Below are positions 41,500-52,516 of a stretch of DNA of 64,000 bases, piece by piece. Positions within the stretch are counted from its first letter, which is position 1. Each line of letters begins with the position of its first letter. The stretch is taken from NCBI GenBank assembly GCA_010909165.1, contig VJWM01000025.1, positions 310,001 through 374,000 on the forward strand, written 5' to 3'. This stretch comes from Anthoceros angustus (taxonomy: Eukaryota; Streptophyta; Anthocerotopsida; Anthocerotales; Anthocerotaceae). Made by a program: the position numbers and the translations under genes. Under the pieces are notes generated by a model, which saw only the letters and a program-made list of their open reading frames with translations, was not told where the DNA came from and searched no databases.

Positions 41500-42620
41500 T
41501 TTGTTCAATAAGGGGAAAAACAATGGGAAGAAGCCCATCAAGCAAGGAACAACTAAGGAGGACCCCGAAGGTCAAGATGAAAAGGAGCGACTACGCTCCC
41601 TACCTAAAGCTACCTAATGCTCCCAAAACATCATATGCAGGAAGAACAAAAGGCTTGCAAACTATGGAGGAAGAGGAAGAAGCGTCGCCGCCTTGTGAAG
41701 GATTGCCATCGAGAGAGCCCTTTGAAGGGCAATGGAGACGCGCTGTCTGAAGTAAGCTGTGAAATAAGAAAGGGACAGCCCCGCACCATGCCTGCGCGTA
41801 TGATAGGATTTGGCACAAGACTTAAGAAATTTATCGAAGGCCTCGACCATTGCTCCATACATCTCAAGTGCTAGCAAAATAAAGAGGTGGCCTGCTTGCA
41901 TTCCGCAGTACTTTCTAACCTTCAAAGCAGAAGCTCCGGTGGCAGCCCAACCAAGATAGTTAGTGATGACCTGAGCAAAGATGGTGTCGCAAGCAGGGTC
42001 AATAACCACCACATCGGCCATCGAGACCTGGTCACTGGGGACAAAGTACGAGTCAGCCTTTATTGAGTGACTTGTACGAAGAGTGTACCCTCGCTCCCTC
42101 CAGGCCATGTATTCGCTTTCGCGAGCTATGGCAAACATGACATCGTGAACTACGTCATGGATGGCGATACGGTGACCCCCCTGGGGATAACAAGCAAGGT
42201 GTACCCAGAGTCATCGAAGGCAGAGCCGCACTCGCAGGTAAGGAAGGAGGATGCCACACGCTAGAGTAGGCCAAGAAGGAATCACGTCGCAGTGGTGAAA
42301 GTGGTCGGTGTGATAACAAACCCTCGAATACATGGACGAGCCAGAAGCCAAGCACCTACGCCCTTATTAGACCAAGAGCAAAGCTAAGCGTTTGTAGACC
42401 TGGGGATGGAGGAGTCCAAGAGGACGGATTGGAAAGCTTGGCTGACTCAGCCAAGCTCTCCAACAATGCCTGCAACCCCTTGGAACCGTTGGAAATGAAA
42501 GTCGAGAGAGAGGAAATTCCCACATGGCATTCGCATAAAGCATTTCCTTGGCCCGCCTCATGGAAATTTGGAGAGGGAAGGGTCCCTCCTCCGCAGCAGA
42601 AACAAGACCTTATAAAAAGA
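41500..42620 (-). mobile_element. Second LINE-like retroelement fragment, 3' part
   Basis: A minus-strand open frame at 42138-41662 encodes the C-terminal part of the same element family as 39520-41190: FAIARESEYMAWRERGYTL, MADVVVIDPACDTIFAQVI, LFILLALEMYGAMVEAFDKF, YHTRRHGAGLSLSYFTAYFR and VSIALQRALSMAILHKAA. Upstream pieces to about 42620 hold the degraded connection region (MRRAKEMLYANAMWEFP). It is clearly diverged from the adjacent copy, so the two are separate insertions or an old duplication, not a simple tandem of one element. Confidence 0.7.
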
Positions 42621-42629
42621 GTTGTACAT

Positions 42630-42745
42630 ACATATGTGGTTATACGTATGTATAACCGTTGCATATATGTGTGTACAACAATTGTATATATATATGTACC
42701 GTTGTATATATGTATGTTACCATTGTATATATGCATGTAGCCCTA
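42630..42745. repeat. Degenerate (GTATAT)n-type microsatellite
   Basis: About six imperfect units of roughly 20-25 bases, each with a TTGTATATATGTATG-like core and an ACC or ACA interruption. It marks the change from retroelement sequence to a second AT-rich island. Confidence 0.7.
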
Positions 42746-43233
42746 CCTTACTACTTTGAATAACACATGTATGAGAGGGCACGGTTCAACTAGCGTTTTG
42801 TAGTAGATAGATAGAGTATCTACATTCAACTTACTTTAGTCAAGAAGACCTTTGTGTTTCTTTTAGTGAGTAGATCATATACAAATTTCACTTAATTTAG
42901 TCCCAACAGTTTTTTAAGGAATATATCGAGTATTACATTCAAATTGAATTTAGTGTTGAGAATTACAATTGTGAGTAGATCTATTATTAGTATTCCACTT
43001 AATTTAGTCTACAAAGCTTATAATTACATAAATAAACGACTAGCGGGTTTAGAAGAGCTTTACGACAGTGGCGCATTGCCGACGAAACATTTATCACATA
43101 AATCGGTAGTTCTTGAACTTAAAAATTTTGGGCCTTCATAAACCATATCAAGGCACCATACACAAGTAGTGAGAAGCCTAGGAGGCCAATGAATAGCCAT
43201 GAGCATAAGTTTCAATAGCGAGTACTAGTAGAT
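42746..43233. other. AT-rich 3' flank
   Basis: No coding signal or RNA gene recognised. Region downstream of the minus-strand GIL1/IRKI-like gene. Confidence 0.3.
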
Positions 43234-44985
43234 TTATTTGATTTTGCTGTAATGAACTTGGGCTTTCACAATTGCTTCTCCTTTAACTTGAAACCCTGGA
43301 AAGATCATAAAGTTTGCTCGAAGTGGGACTTGGGAACTTATTGGTTTTGAAGTTGTAAAATGAGGTTGCATGAATAACTCATTGTATGATACACCTTTGT
43401 TCAACTTGAACATAGTCACGGGGGGCTCAAAAGCAAAAGCTAATCTGTGAGCTCTCCAGACCCAGAACATAGCACGAGAGAACTCCTCTTCAAGCATGCT
43501 CGACCATGTTGTTCTTGAAAGGTTCATCATCTCGACCACTAGTTGAGCTTTCTTCTGTAATAACGGTAGAAACGAATGAGTAGGTCTTGCAGTGTGATAT
43601 TCTTTCATGAATGCAATCTGGCGCTCGCGTGGTTGTAAAAAAATTGCTTTCTCATCATGTATTCCAAACAAGTCATGCTCAAAATTTAAAAATATTGCAT
43701 CATTTCCACAGCTTTCAATGTAACACATAATATCCTCCATCTTGGATTCATTGAGATTTATGTTGTTAGAACCTTTCAAACGTAGAAAAGTTTCGCGAAC
43801 ATGTTCTTCACTCATTTTTGACCTCAAAGTGGCAAAGAATCGATGAAGAAGCACACTGCACTTTCTTATAGTGTTTATAAACATGTGTGGCTCTGCAATA
43901 TGCCTTTCGTTTTGAACATATTGTTCACTATTGTGGTTTGTGTCATATCCAATTTCATTGTTCACCACTGGTTGGACCAATTCTTGTAGTTTCTTCCGTG
44001 CTAGTACAATGTCGTCGTCTTCTTTTTCTTCTAGTACAATATCTTGTCCATTGTCAATATCTGAATAATGAGGGTTTGGTTTCCTTAACATTTCTGACTT
44101 CAACATCACATCTCTTAATTCTCGCTTCTCCAAATGCACTGCATCCGCCTCATTATCAACAGTGTTAGTGGCTACAACATCCTGACATGAGACATTTTGT
44201 CCAACAGTTGGTTCTCCATGTAGTTTTACTTCTCCATTTAAATTTTTATGACCAAGCTTTTTACTTGAAGTTGGCGAAGACGCTAGATATTGCTTTTCCT
44301 GAAGCTGTTGATACGCTTCCTGAACATTATGTAAATTCATCACATCTTCGAGAAACTGAGCCATAAGATCTTGTTTATCAGATTGAAAAGATTGAACAAA
44401 CATATCGTGAGAATGATCCTCCTCCCGAATTGGTGTAAGTAGAAATTGGTATTTACATGGATCCTTGTGCATCCGGCTTTTCTTTGCTTGCAAAACATTT
44501 GAACTTGCATCATTCTGCATTTGAAGAATTTGCTCTGGATTAACAATCGTCTCAATTTTAGGGATGGAGATTGTCTGCTTAGAAGATCCCATGAAAACTT
44601 CGGATGATTGATTGGAAGGATTCTTCCTTCCAGTCCTTTGAAACTCTGTTGCTTGATTTGTACTACCACTTACCGCAGGTTGGCTTTCAGTATCATTTAC
44701 CATAGGCTGATTTGTTGTACTTTTTACCACAGAATTATGATTCACTGAAGTGAATCCTTGTGGACCTAGCCTTGCTATAAAGGGATCTATAGTCGCATTT
44801 GCTTCAAATATTGAACTCGGTTTGCCATATATTTCGAATTTCTTTTTTGGACTGACTTTCACCTGTTGACTAAAGTGTGCTTTGAATACATCCCCACATG
44901 GTTGACATGAGCAATTTTCCCTCTCTTTGTGAGTTGAGATTGTCTCAATTCTTTTGAACTTGGTTGCTTTCTTTGGTGGAGCCAT
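43234..44985 (-). CDS. GIL1/IRKI-type protein (DUF641-family C-terminal domain)
   Basis: Single exon of 583 residues from the ATG at 44985 (MAPPKKATKFKR); an in-frame ATG at 45033 would add 16 residues. The N-terminal half is Ser/Asn/Gln-rich and looks disordered. From about residue 380 it becomes ordered: HRFFATLRSKMSEEHVRETF, MEDIMCYIESCGNDAIFL, then MLEEEFSRAMFWVWRAHRLA, FAFEPPVTMFKLNKGVSYNE, FMQPHF and NFMIFPGFQVKGEAIVKAQV. This C-terminal order (Trp/His-rich helix, 'F.F.PP...F.V.KG..F...YM', 'V.PGF.....VI...V') is that of plant GIL1/IRKI proteins, which act in gravitropism and in receptor-kinase signalling. Function here is not shown. Codons are AT-rich, unlike genes at both ends of the window. 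Confidence 0.6.
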   Translation of the reverse strand: MAPPKKATKFKRIETISTHKERENCSCQPCGDVFKAHFSQQVKVSPKKKFEIYGKPSSIFEANATIDPFIARLGPQGFTSVNHNSVVKSTTNQPMVNDTESQPAVSGSTNQATEFQRTGRKNPSNQSSEVFMGSSKQTISIPKIETIVNPEQILQMQNDASSNVLQAKKSRMHKDPCKYQFLLTPIREEDHSHDMFVQSFQSDKQDLMAQFLEDVMNLHNVQEAYQQLQEKQYLASSPTSSKKLGHKNLNGEVKLHGEPTVGQNVSCQDVVATNTVDNEADAVHLEKRELRDVMLKSEMLRKPNPHYSDIDNGQDIVLEEKEDDDIVLARKKLQELVQPVVNNEIGYDTNHNSEQYVQNERHIAEPHMFINTIRKCSVLLHRFFATLRSKMSEEHVRETFLRLKGSNNINLNESKMEDIMCYIESCGNDAIFLNFEHDLFGIHDEKAIFLQPRERQIAFMKEYHTARPTHSFLPLLQKKAQLVVEMMNLSRTTWSSMLEEEFSRAMFWVWRAHRLAFAFEPPVTMFKLNKGVSYNELFMQPHFTTSKPISSQVPLRANFMIFPGFQVKGEAIVKAQVHYSKIK

Positions 44986-45033
44986 TATCGTCACACATAA
45001 GTGGTGAAGCAAGCACAATCTTACATAGAGCAT

Positions 45034-46369
45034 TTACTAGCACCCCAACACCAAAATAAGCGTTACACCAGAAAATGAAACACAATGTACTCAAGCCTCT
45101 AGACAATATAACATTTAATAGTCTCTAGCTAGGTGTCCTCTTCTTACATGATCAAAGTTTTATTTTCATATATACCTAAAAATAATAATATATACATATA
45201 CTATAGAGGATTAGAGTAGCATATTACAATATTTTCAAGACTGCCAATAGACCATAATAAAGACCCTAGAGTTTTATAAGCATGATTTCTCCTTCATCCG
45301 GCTCCCACAAAAGATTAGATAAATTTCGGAGAGGAGATACGTCTTTCTTCGAGAAAAGCAAAGAAAAAAAAAAAACAGTGTTATCTTCTCTCCTCTTTTT
45401 TCTTTTCCTGTTAGACTTGCTGAACTTCCCTTATATCACTTTCAATGTCTCGATGCCGTATGAGCTCCACTCGCCCTTTTTTAATCGAATTCCTTCACAA
45501 CCATTAGACACGATTTCAAAATCTGTCACACTTTGCCAATGGTAAGAACGTTGAGCTGCAGTGTAACTACTAGACGAGAGATGTCTGATGGAAGATGACA
45601 GGGGCATGCTTGTTTTGTAAACAACCTCATCATGAGCAATAAGCCATGGTCTCTCACATCTTGAGTTCTCAAAAGTGAGTGAGTTCTTAAAAGTGAGGGA
45701 GTGAGCACTCCTAATATAGATGATGCAGTAAGTGAGTGCTTCTAAATTTTATCTCAGAGTGAACTAGAAATAGTCTATTTTAGATTCTTATTATTACTTG
45801 TAGCATCCGTTGCCCGAAATTCAAATATAGAAGTTGCTTTTTCTAAAATAGAACTTACTTGTAGTATCTTCCCCTAAAAAGGTAAACTTACTTACTCTCT
45901 CCTCTCTCACAAGATATGACGGAGGGGTAAACTCTAATCCATATGGGAAACCCTCTATGCCAAAAAAACCTAGTGCAAGAGATAATAAAAAGAAAAACGC
46001 AATTCCATTGTAGAAGCCTTCCATCTTCATCCATTCTTTTCCATAACAAGTCTCATGACCTTCCGAACTTAGGACCCTTACGCACTGCTAATCCAGAAGC
46101 TCAGTTTGGCTAGTTCAGTTCCAAGCCAAGTCAACTTCGAGCTGAGCCCAAATTGGGAGCGCATAGACATATTCCGTCCAAACTGAACTGTCACGAATTA
46201 ACAAATGAACTAAAAAGATGAAAATTCAACGACCTGAACTGTCAAGCATTAACAAATGAACTAAGATGGAAAACAAAACATATCGTACATTTTATTTTTA
46301 CCAATCACCCACGAAGAGTAAAGCGTATCCTATACTTTACTCTTTTGTGGAAGTTCACTTAAGTTCAAT
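45034..46369. other. AT-rich intergenic region
   Basis: Upstream region of the GIL1/IRKI-like gene. There is a T/A-rich promoter-like composition and short direct repeats such as GTGAGTGAGTTC near 45675-45705. No gene or RNA recognised. Confidence 0.3.
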
Positions 46370-46612
46370 TCGACGCTGAAGTGTCCCCTTGGCACATAGT
46401 TCAATGAAGTGACCTGACATGGGTTTGAGGAAACAAGCCATCTGAAAGATTCGACGCTGAAGTGTCCCTTGCCATATAGTTCGATGAAGTGACTTGACAT
46501 CGGTTTGAGGAAACAAGCCATCCGAAAGGTTCGACGCTGAAGTGTCCCTTTGCCACATAGTTCGATGAAGTGACTTAACATCGGTTTGAGGAAACAAGCC
46601 ATCCGAAAGGTT
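46370..46612. repeat. 80/81-bp tandem repeat, three copies
   Basis: Copies start at 46370, 46451 and 46531 with TCGACGCTGAAGTGTCCC, share CATAGTTCGATGAAGTGAC and end with GGAAACAAGCCATCCGAAAG. Identity is high, so the array is young. It stays open on the minus strand and would encode a repeated peptide, but there is no sign of a gene. Confidence 0.9.
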
Positions 46613-47326
46613 CTTAGTATTCCGACACTAACTCCGGATAACCAAAAAAACTTTACCTGAATGAGAAATCATCTTTGCAATCAAGTCATTATACTGAAAT
46701 TTATCTTACATCCCTGGTAAAATTAAAATATAACCGGTTGTGAAGTATGAGAAACAAAAAAGTCTAGGGATGTAATCCACATTGTAATAGTCGTGTAATC
46801 CAGTTTGAGAAGCTGTGAGTGGGCCATTCTCATATGTCCAGTTGCCACTCGGAGCCAGAAGGCCCCCATGGGAGACAATACATAAGGAGACATCGATGTG
46901 CTCGGAATTATGAAGAGGCTGCTGAAATCAACAATGCAACAGGCAGGGCACAAGAGCAGGGGAGTTCCAGGAAATGGACTATGAGTAGTCCAGTATGCGG
47001 CATGCAGCCCTAACAGGGAACTGTAGGGGCCCGGGACTGGAAGACAGGGAATGAAGAGTGGCCCGGGCTCATCAAGCCAGCTCCCTCTGCTGTGGGGTTG
47101 GTAAAAGGCAGGTATGTAGGCAGGCACAAATAAGCCAGGCAGGAACCTCTGCATTTCGTCGAGGAATGCAAACACCGTTTTCATGTCCAAAAACTTGCGA
47201 CTCTCACGTTCTCTTTAGGACTCGGCCAGAAGCCACCACCACCGTACATGGGAGAGTGCTCCACATCGAACAAGAAAGCTACATTACGATTGCCGACCAG
47301 CTCCAATTATGTATGGCACGGCACTA
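46613..47326. other. 3' flank of the Tic110 gene
   Basis: No protein family recognised on either strand. Composition shifts from AT-rich to moderate GC at about 46800. It probably includes the Tic110 3' UTR. Confidence 0.3.
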
Positions 47327-50300
47327 TCAAAATTCGAATTCCTCCTCAGCTTCCACAGCAAACCCCCCTGATTCAACCAGCTCCTGCAGACCTGCAGCAG
47401 CAGCTTCATCAATTTGAAGAAGCTCCTGTAGCCGAGCGATCTTCTCTTCCGACTGTGAGCTTTTCAGGTAGATGCAAAACAAGTCTGACAACTCCTCCCT
47501 CTGGGACCACGACAACGGCTGCGACGGCACAGCCAAGTCACATGCTAGAAGGTTGTTCAGTGATGCAACCTGCACGTATGGACACAACATGAGCCAGCGT
47601 AATGGCACCTACTCATCCCAACCTGCGTGTCAACAACAACCTCCTTCCAAAACCAAACTTAAAAACTCATTACTTACCACGCCAGCAGGATTCTTTTGCC
47701 GAAGCAAGGCCACGGCCTGAACCAGAGAGTTGGATAGCCTCTCTCTTGCAAGATCTTGCACAAGTTTCTTGGCATTGTTCACATCCAAACCAAGTGCTTT
47801 TGGGATACTATCATACACATCTGCTTCAGAGAATTCACCCTTGCCTGAAGAAAATACCCCATCCACAATCTTCTTGAACAGCTTCAGTCGCACGTCTTTT
47901 GCAATTGTGGACTGAATGTCAAACCCAGCCTCTTTCAGCTCCTTGACTTCCTCCAAGCTCAATGTGCCTTGGTTGATGGCGGTCTCTATGGCCCCTGACA
48001 TTCTTGTGGTTGTTATGCTCTGAATCACCTTCTGCGCAGCCTCTGCAGGCAATCCAAGCTGCTGCTGAAGCCCCTTTAATTGCTCCATCCTTGCCTTTGA
48101 AAGCTGACCATCTGCCAGTATCAGTTGCGCCTGTTTCCGGAATGCTTGCTCGGCCAGACCTTTGTGGATGTTTGCTACTTCCAGATTGTTAAGGCCCAAA
48201 ATTCTTCCCAGTTGACCAAGCTTGAGAAACTCTGACTTGTCTTGCTGCACCACAATTTGAGTGCCCATGGGCATGCCAGTTGTCTCTCCGGTGAGGCAGT
48301 GTATCAAGAACCTTTGGTACAAGTCTGACCTCTCCCTAAACTCGAGCTCGTCTCGGAGAGTGATAGTGACTGGAGCTTCCACTTCTTTGTTATCTGGTCT
48401 TGTCTTTCGCAATGTTTGAAGCTCCTCCAATTCATCCTCATCTTCATCCTCAGACTTCTTCTCCTGGACGAGAGTCTCTTCGGTCTTCACAGGTGGCGGA
48501 AGGTCTGATTCCCCTTTGATATCGGCAATCAGATTGGCCACAACAAGGTTATAAAAGCTTATCATTTTTCTCAATTCCCTTACTGCTTCACTTCCGCTGC
48601 CAGCACTGCGGGACCTCTTGATGTATGTCACTAAAATTGCCTTGACCTGCACATACCCCATGGCACACAAAACAGGGCTTGTTGGTCGTTCACCTTTCGA
48701 AGCAAATCAGGAAGCTGCAGAGCTTTTACAACATGACACCCACCGCCTTGTTCGCAATAGACAAAGCTGCATCCACACTTATTCGCAGTCCAGTCACTGC
48801 ATTTCGTACAGCTTCTTTCATGTCGGCGTCATAACCATCCACGCCGGCACCAATGGCATCATCCACCACCTGCAGATTTCAGGGACTCATCATATTGAGT
48901 AATGAGCCCAACAGTTCCCTGTGAAAGTCCGTGATGTTTGAAATGTAAGACCAGCAGGAACGTGACATTCTCACCTTGGCAAAAAGGCGGCCACAAATGC
49001 TAGCATGTGCTTCATCCACTTTCTCCTGTGGAATGCACAACAAGACTCGTAACCGAAGAAGGGCAGCGACATCTGCATCACTCAACTTTCCACCAGCCAC
49101 ACACTGCTCAAGCTTTTGCCTGTATATCTCTGCAAGAACGACACTGATGACAGTAAGATCCTTGCACTCAAGGCAATTCACACAAGTTTAACAGCAAGGG
49201 TTTTTTGGGATGAAGAAAAACCTTCATGCACAGCTTGCGCTTTCAGGGGATCCAAGTGGAGTGTGTCGCACAAATTCTGCAGATAGACTGCCTTGCTTGG
49301 TGCTGCATCCAGATCACCACCTTTGACAGCTTGTGATAGCTTCTGCCGATACACTTTGATGGTAACATCCTGCAAAATGTCTTCAGCTTGCCGGTTCCCC
49401 AGTCCAAAGACATTCTTCAGTTGATTCAGAGCTGATATCTGCAAGATGAGAATGACCAATTTTGACCAGTCACCCAACCTGACGTACATAGCCTGACCAC
49501 AGCCGAAAACATTTCAGTCAGGAAAAAGACAACCCACCTTGTGCTCTTCCAGTCGACCCACTGAAAACGCATCAGTCAAATAAGCAGTGTACAGCTGCTT
49601 TAGGTCATCCACATGTTTGTCGGAGTCATACTGGCCCCCTGATAATCATCATTTCCAGTCTGCGGAAATTAGAACAGACAGTAAGGAAGCTAAAAGAAGG
49701 GTCATAAAGATGAGATCAAGATCCTCGAGTGTAGGATGTACCTAGCAGGGAAGCGGGTCCCAGCCCTGGTAAGCTGGAAGGGCCCAATTTCTCAGCCAAG
49801 GCACTCAATGACGCATTGTAGTATAGTACTTTATCCAACTCAGTTGTTACCTTCGTCAAGTCTCTGCAGCCAAACTAGTTTTAGATTCTACAGCATCTAC
49901 TGTTGCACGCATGTGCAATAGTAACCAACAAAATACACAAAAAGGGGAGGGCTCTGCTCTAGCTATACATGTAGCTAAACTGATACAGGACCAGATCAAC
50001 ATATGCAATACATTCTTACTTGAGTCTTGAACGGGCCTTGGATGCTTGCAGTGCAGAAGTTACATACTCCTCAATCTGCTTACGTGCATGCGCCCTGAAC
50101 AGATCTGCTGTAACCTGAAAGTGACATGCGGAGTTAAAATCATTGCAAAGACAAAACTGGCACCGTCGAAATTTGAATGTCACATTTCAATTCAACTGAC
50201 CTCGTCAGTGAGCTTGAATCTGAGCTGAGCTTCCCGCAAGTTCACAATGTCTTGACTCCGGATATCTGTTGGACACACAGGCGTGTGAGAGCAAGAAGTG

Positions 50301-51848
50301 GGAAAATACAGGGCCCCCCATTGGCGCATCCAAACAGGGACATACCACTTGAGATCGGATCCAGCTTGGCAAGGAACAGCCGTTGGGCATTATCCCGTAC
50401 TGCCACATCCACCTGTGTTACCAAACAGGTGAGAGAAGCTTCAGAAGAGGCTCATGAAAATAACCAATGCACTAAGAGGCAGGAGAAGCCATGTGATACC
50501 TGGGCATCAGTTATTTTGAAGACTCGCTTCCAAGGTAGCAAGAATTTGGACGCCTCCCCAAACACAAGGGTTGAGACATACACCAGCTTCTGGAAGGCCT
50601 GCAGAGAATGCAATGCAAAGCCAAGCCAAGCCAAGCCGGCATGGAGCATAAGAGAAGGTAAAAACAGGTATCCAGGAGAGCGAGTGAGTGTTGGGACATC
50701 CGGCCTACCCTACCCGGCGTTCTTCAACTGCTGTCTCTCGGTCTCCAGTCTCCAAGCGCTGGCGAAACAGGCGCCTGCCGACCTGAAAAGGAAGAGAAGG
50801 GAAGAGACTCGCTCAAGCCTGGCAAGCGTTGGTGGTATGAGAGGGATAAGATAAAGACGCGTGGTGTAGTAATGGCAGCACACCTCAATATGCACGGACG
50901 CTGCGTCAGGATCCTCCAGTCCCAGAGCATTCTTGAACTCAACAATTTGGTCTGCCTCATCTCCCTTGAGCTCCTCATTTCCTGGAGGGATGATTCCAGT
51001 CACAAATCTGAGACAAGTGGACAGACAGTAATGTGGCAATGGCGTGAGCGAAGAGCGGATGTGCAGTGCAGGAGGAAGGGGGCCAGGGGCCGTGAAGTGT
51101 ACCGGTCATAGAGGGTCCTAAGCTCAGCGGCGATGGGCTCATCTTGCCTGCTCACTCCAAACCTGTGTGTGCCACACACACAGAGCTGTGGGGTTAGCAC
51201 ACCACACGAAAGGGAGGGATGAAGGGAGAGAGCAAGAGCAAAAGCCGAGCGCGCACTTAAGGAGGACGGAATCCACATGGTCCCTGGTGAGAGCCTCGGG
51301 ATCGCCCAAATTCACCAGCGCATTGTGCAGATGGGTGGCAGCAACACGCGGAGCTGCGGCATTGAGCGCGAAGGCGATGGCCCCGCCAGCAGCTCCCAGA
51401 GCCACGGCGCCCCACGGCTGCAGCAGGAGTGCCCTTGCCCGCTCGGGCCCCGACTGCATAGCCGGCGGCCAGGGCGGCCGCCACGATCACAGCGCAGGTG
51501 GTGTAGCGTGCCGAGGCGGGCAGGTCGCCCAGGAACTTGTGCGGGCCTGACAGAGGCAGCTCCGACCCGAACATGCTCCTGCTGCTGCTTGCTGCTTCAT
51601 CCGCTGCGGCTGCTTGGCAGGAGATGGTCCGGCGGCCGCCTCCTGCAGCTCAGCCTCCTCCTGCTGCTGGGTCGCAGCCAGCATAGCGAAGAGCTGGAGC
51701 TGGAGCTGGAGCTGGAAGCTGAGGCTGAGATGGTGGCGGGAAGCAGGGTGAGGAGGGTTGGGGCGCCGCGGGGACAGGGGCAGGGGCAGAGGCAGCAGGG
51801 CCCGCTGCCGCTGCCGCTGCCTGCCGCTGCCGCCGCCACCCGCAACAT
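47327..51848 (-). CDS. TIC110: Tic110, inner-envelope translocon scaffold of the chloroplast
   Basis: Multi-exon gene. The best-defined exons are the last (47569-47327) and the large one before it (48646-47678), joined in phase 0; about ten more lie up to 51.85 kb. Landmarks: YTTCAVIVAAALAAGYAVGA and AVALGAAGGAIAFALNAAAP (two N-terminal membrane helices), HLHNALVNLGDP, FGVSRQDEPIAAELRTLYDR, FVTGIIPPGNEELKG, AFQKLVYVSTLVFGEASKFL, then repeated YRQKL-type HEAT-like helices, YQRFLIHCLTGETTGMPMGT, LGLPAEAAQKVIQSI and the C-terminal DLFCIYLKSS. Tic110 forms the stromal scaffold that recruits Hsp93 and Cpn60 to incoming preproteins. The N-terminal exon breaks frame twice in the same sense, at about 51640-51670 (transit peptide) and about 51440 (between the two helices). 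These may be sequence errors or unrecognised splicing. Confidence 0.88.
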
Positions 51849-52337
51849 GCTGCTGCTGCTACCCGTAACCTGTTGCTGGCCGACCCACCGCTTCCTGCCT
51901 GCCTGCCTACCTGCTGCCTGCTGCTACTCTATCTTCCGTGATACGAATCTGCCACCATGAGACGAATCAAGACGCTAATCCGCTACCCAGCAGCGCAACC
52001 ACCGGCATTGTTTGCAGCTCTATCCTCTCGTGCAGCAGAGAGGCTGTCTTCGTGTACATATCCAGACTACACGGACGGACAAGACGAGACAATTATACAT
52101 ACCCACACATATGTACGCATTTAAAGGCCGTGGCAGCGAAGCGGATAAATGTAAAACTGTACATACATACTCCTGAAGGGCCGCTCTCTCTGTATGTACA
52201 TATGTACATGCATGTGCTTGTGAAGGCTCGCAGGCTACAAGGTTGTTGTTGCAAGCGGAAGAGCAGGGAACAAGGCAAGCGTGCGTTCTGGCAGCCATGA
52301 CACGATTTTCCAACAGTAAGCCAAACAATGCAATGGA
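51849..52337. other. Divergent intergenic region
   Basis: Upstream of Tic110 (minus) and of the OTU protease gene (plus). ACATACATAC-type simple sequence occurs at 52160-52215. Likely contains both promoters. Confidence 0.3.
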
Positions 52338-52480
52338 ATGGAATGCTATGCCATGCAATGCTCTCATCTCCATGCTCACAGAAGAGACGGTATGGGGATG
52401 GCTGGCTTGGCAGAGGCTATTCTGCAGCAGGTTGCGAGAGGCACTGCCACCTTCGAGCTTGTTGCCGGCGGTGAGGAGGG

Positions 52481-52516
<36 letters not shown>

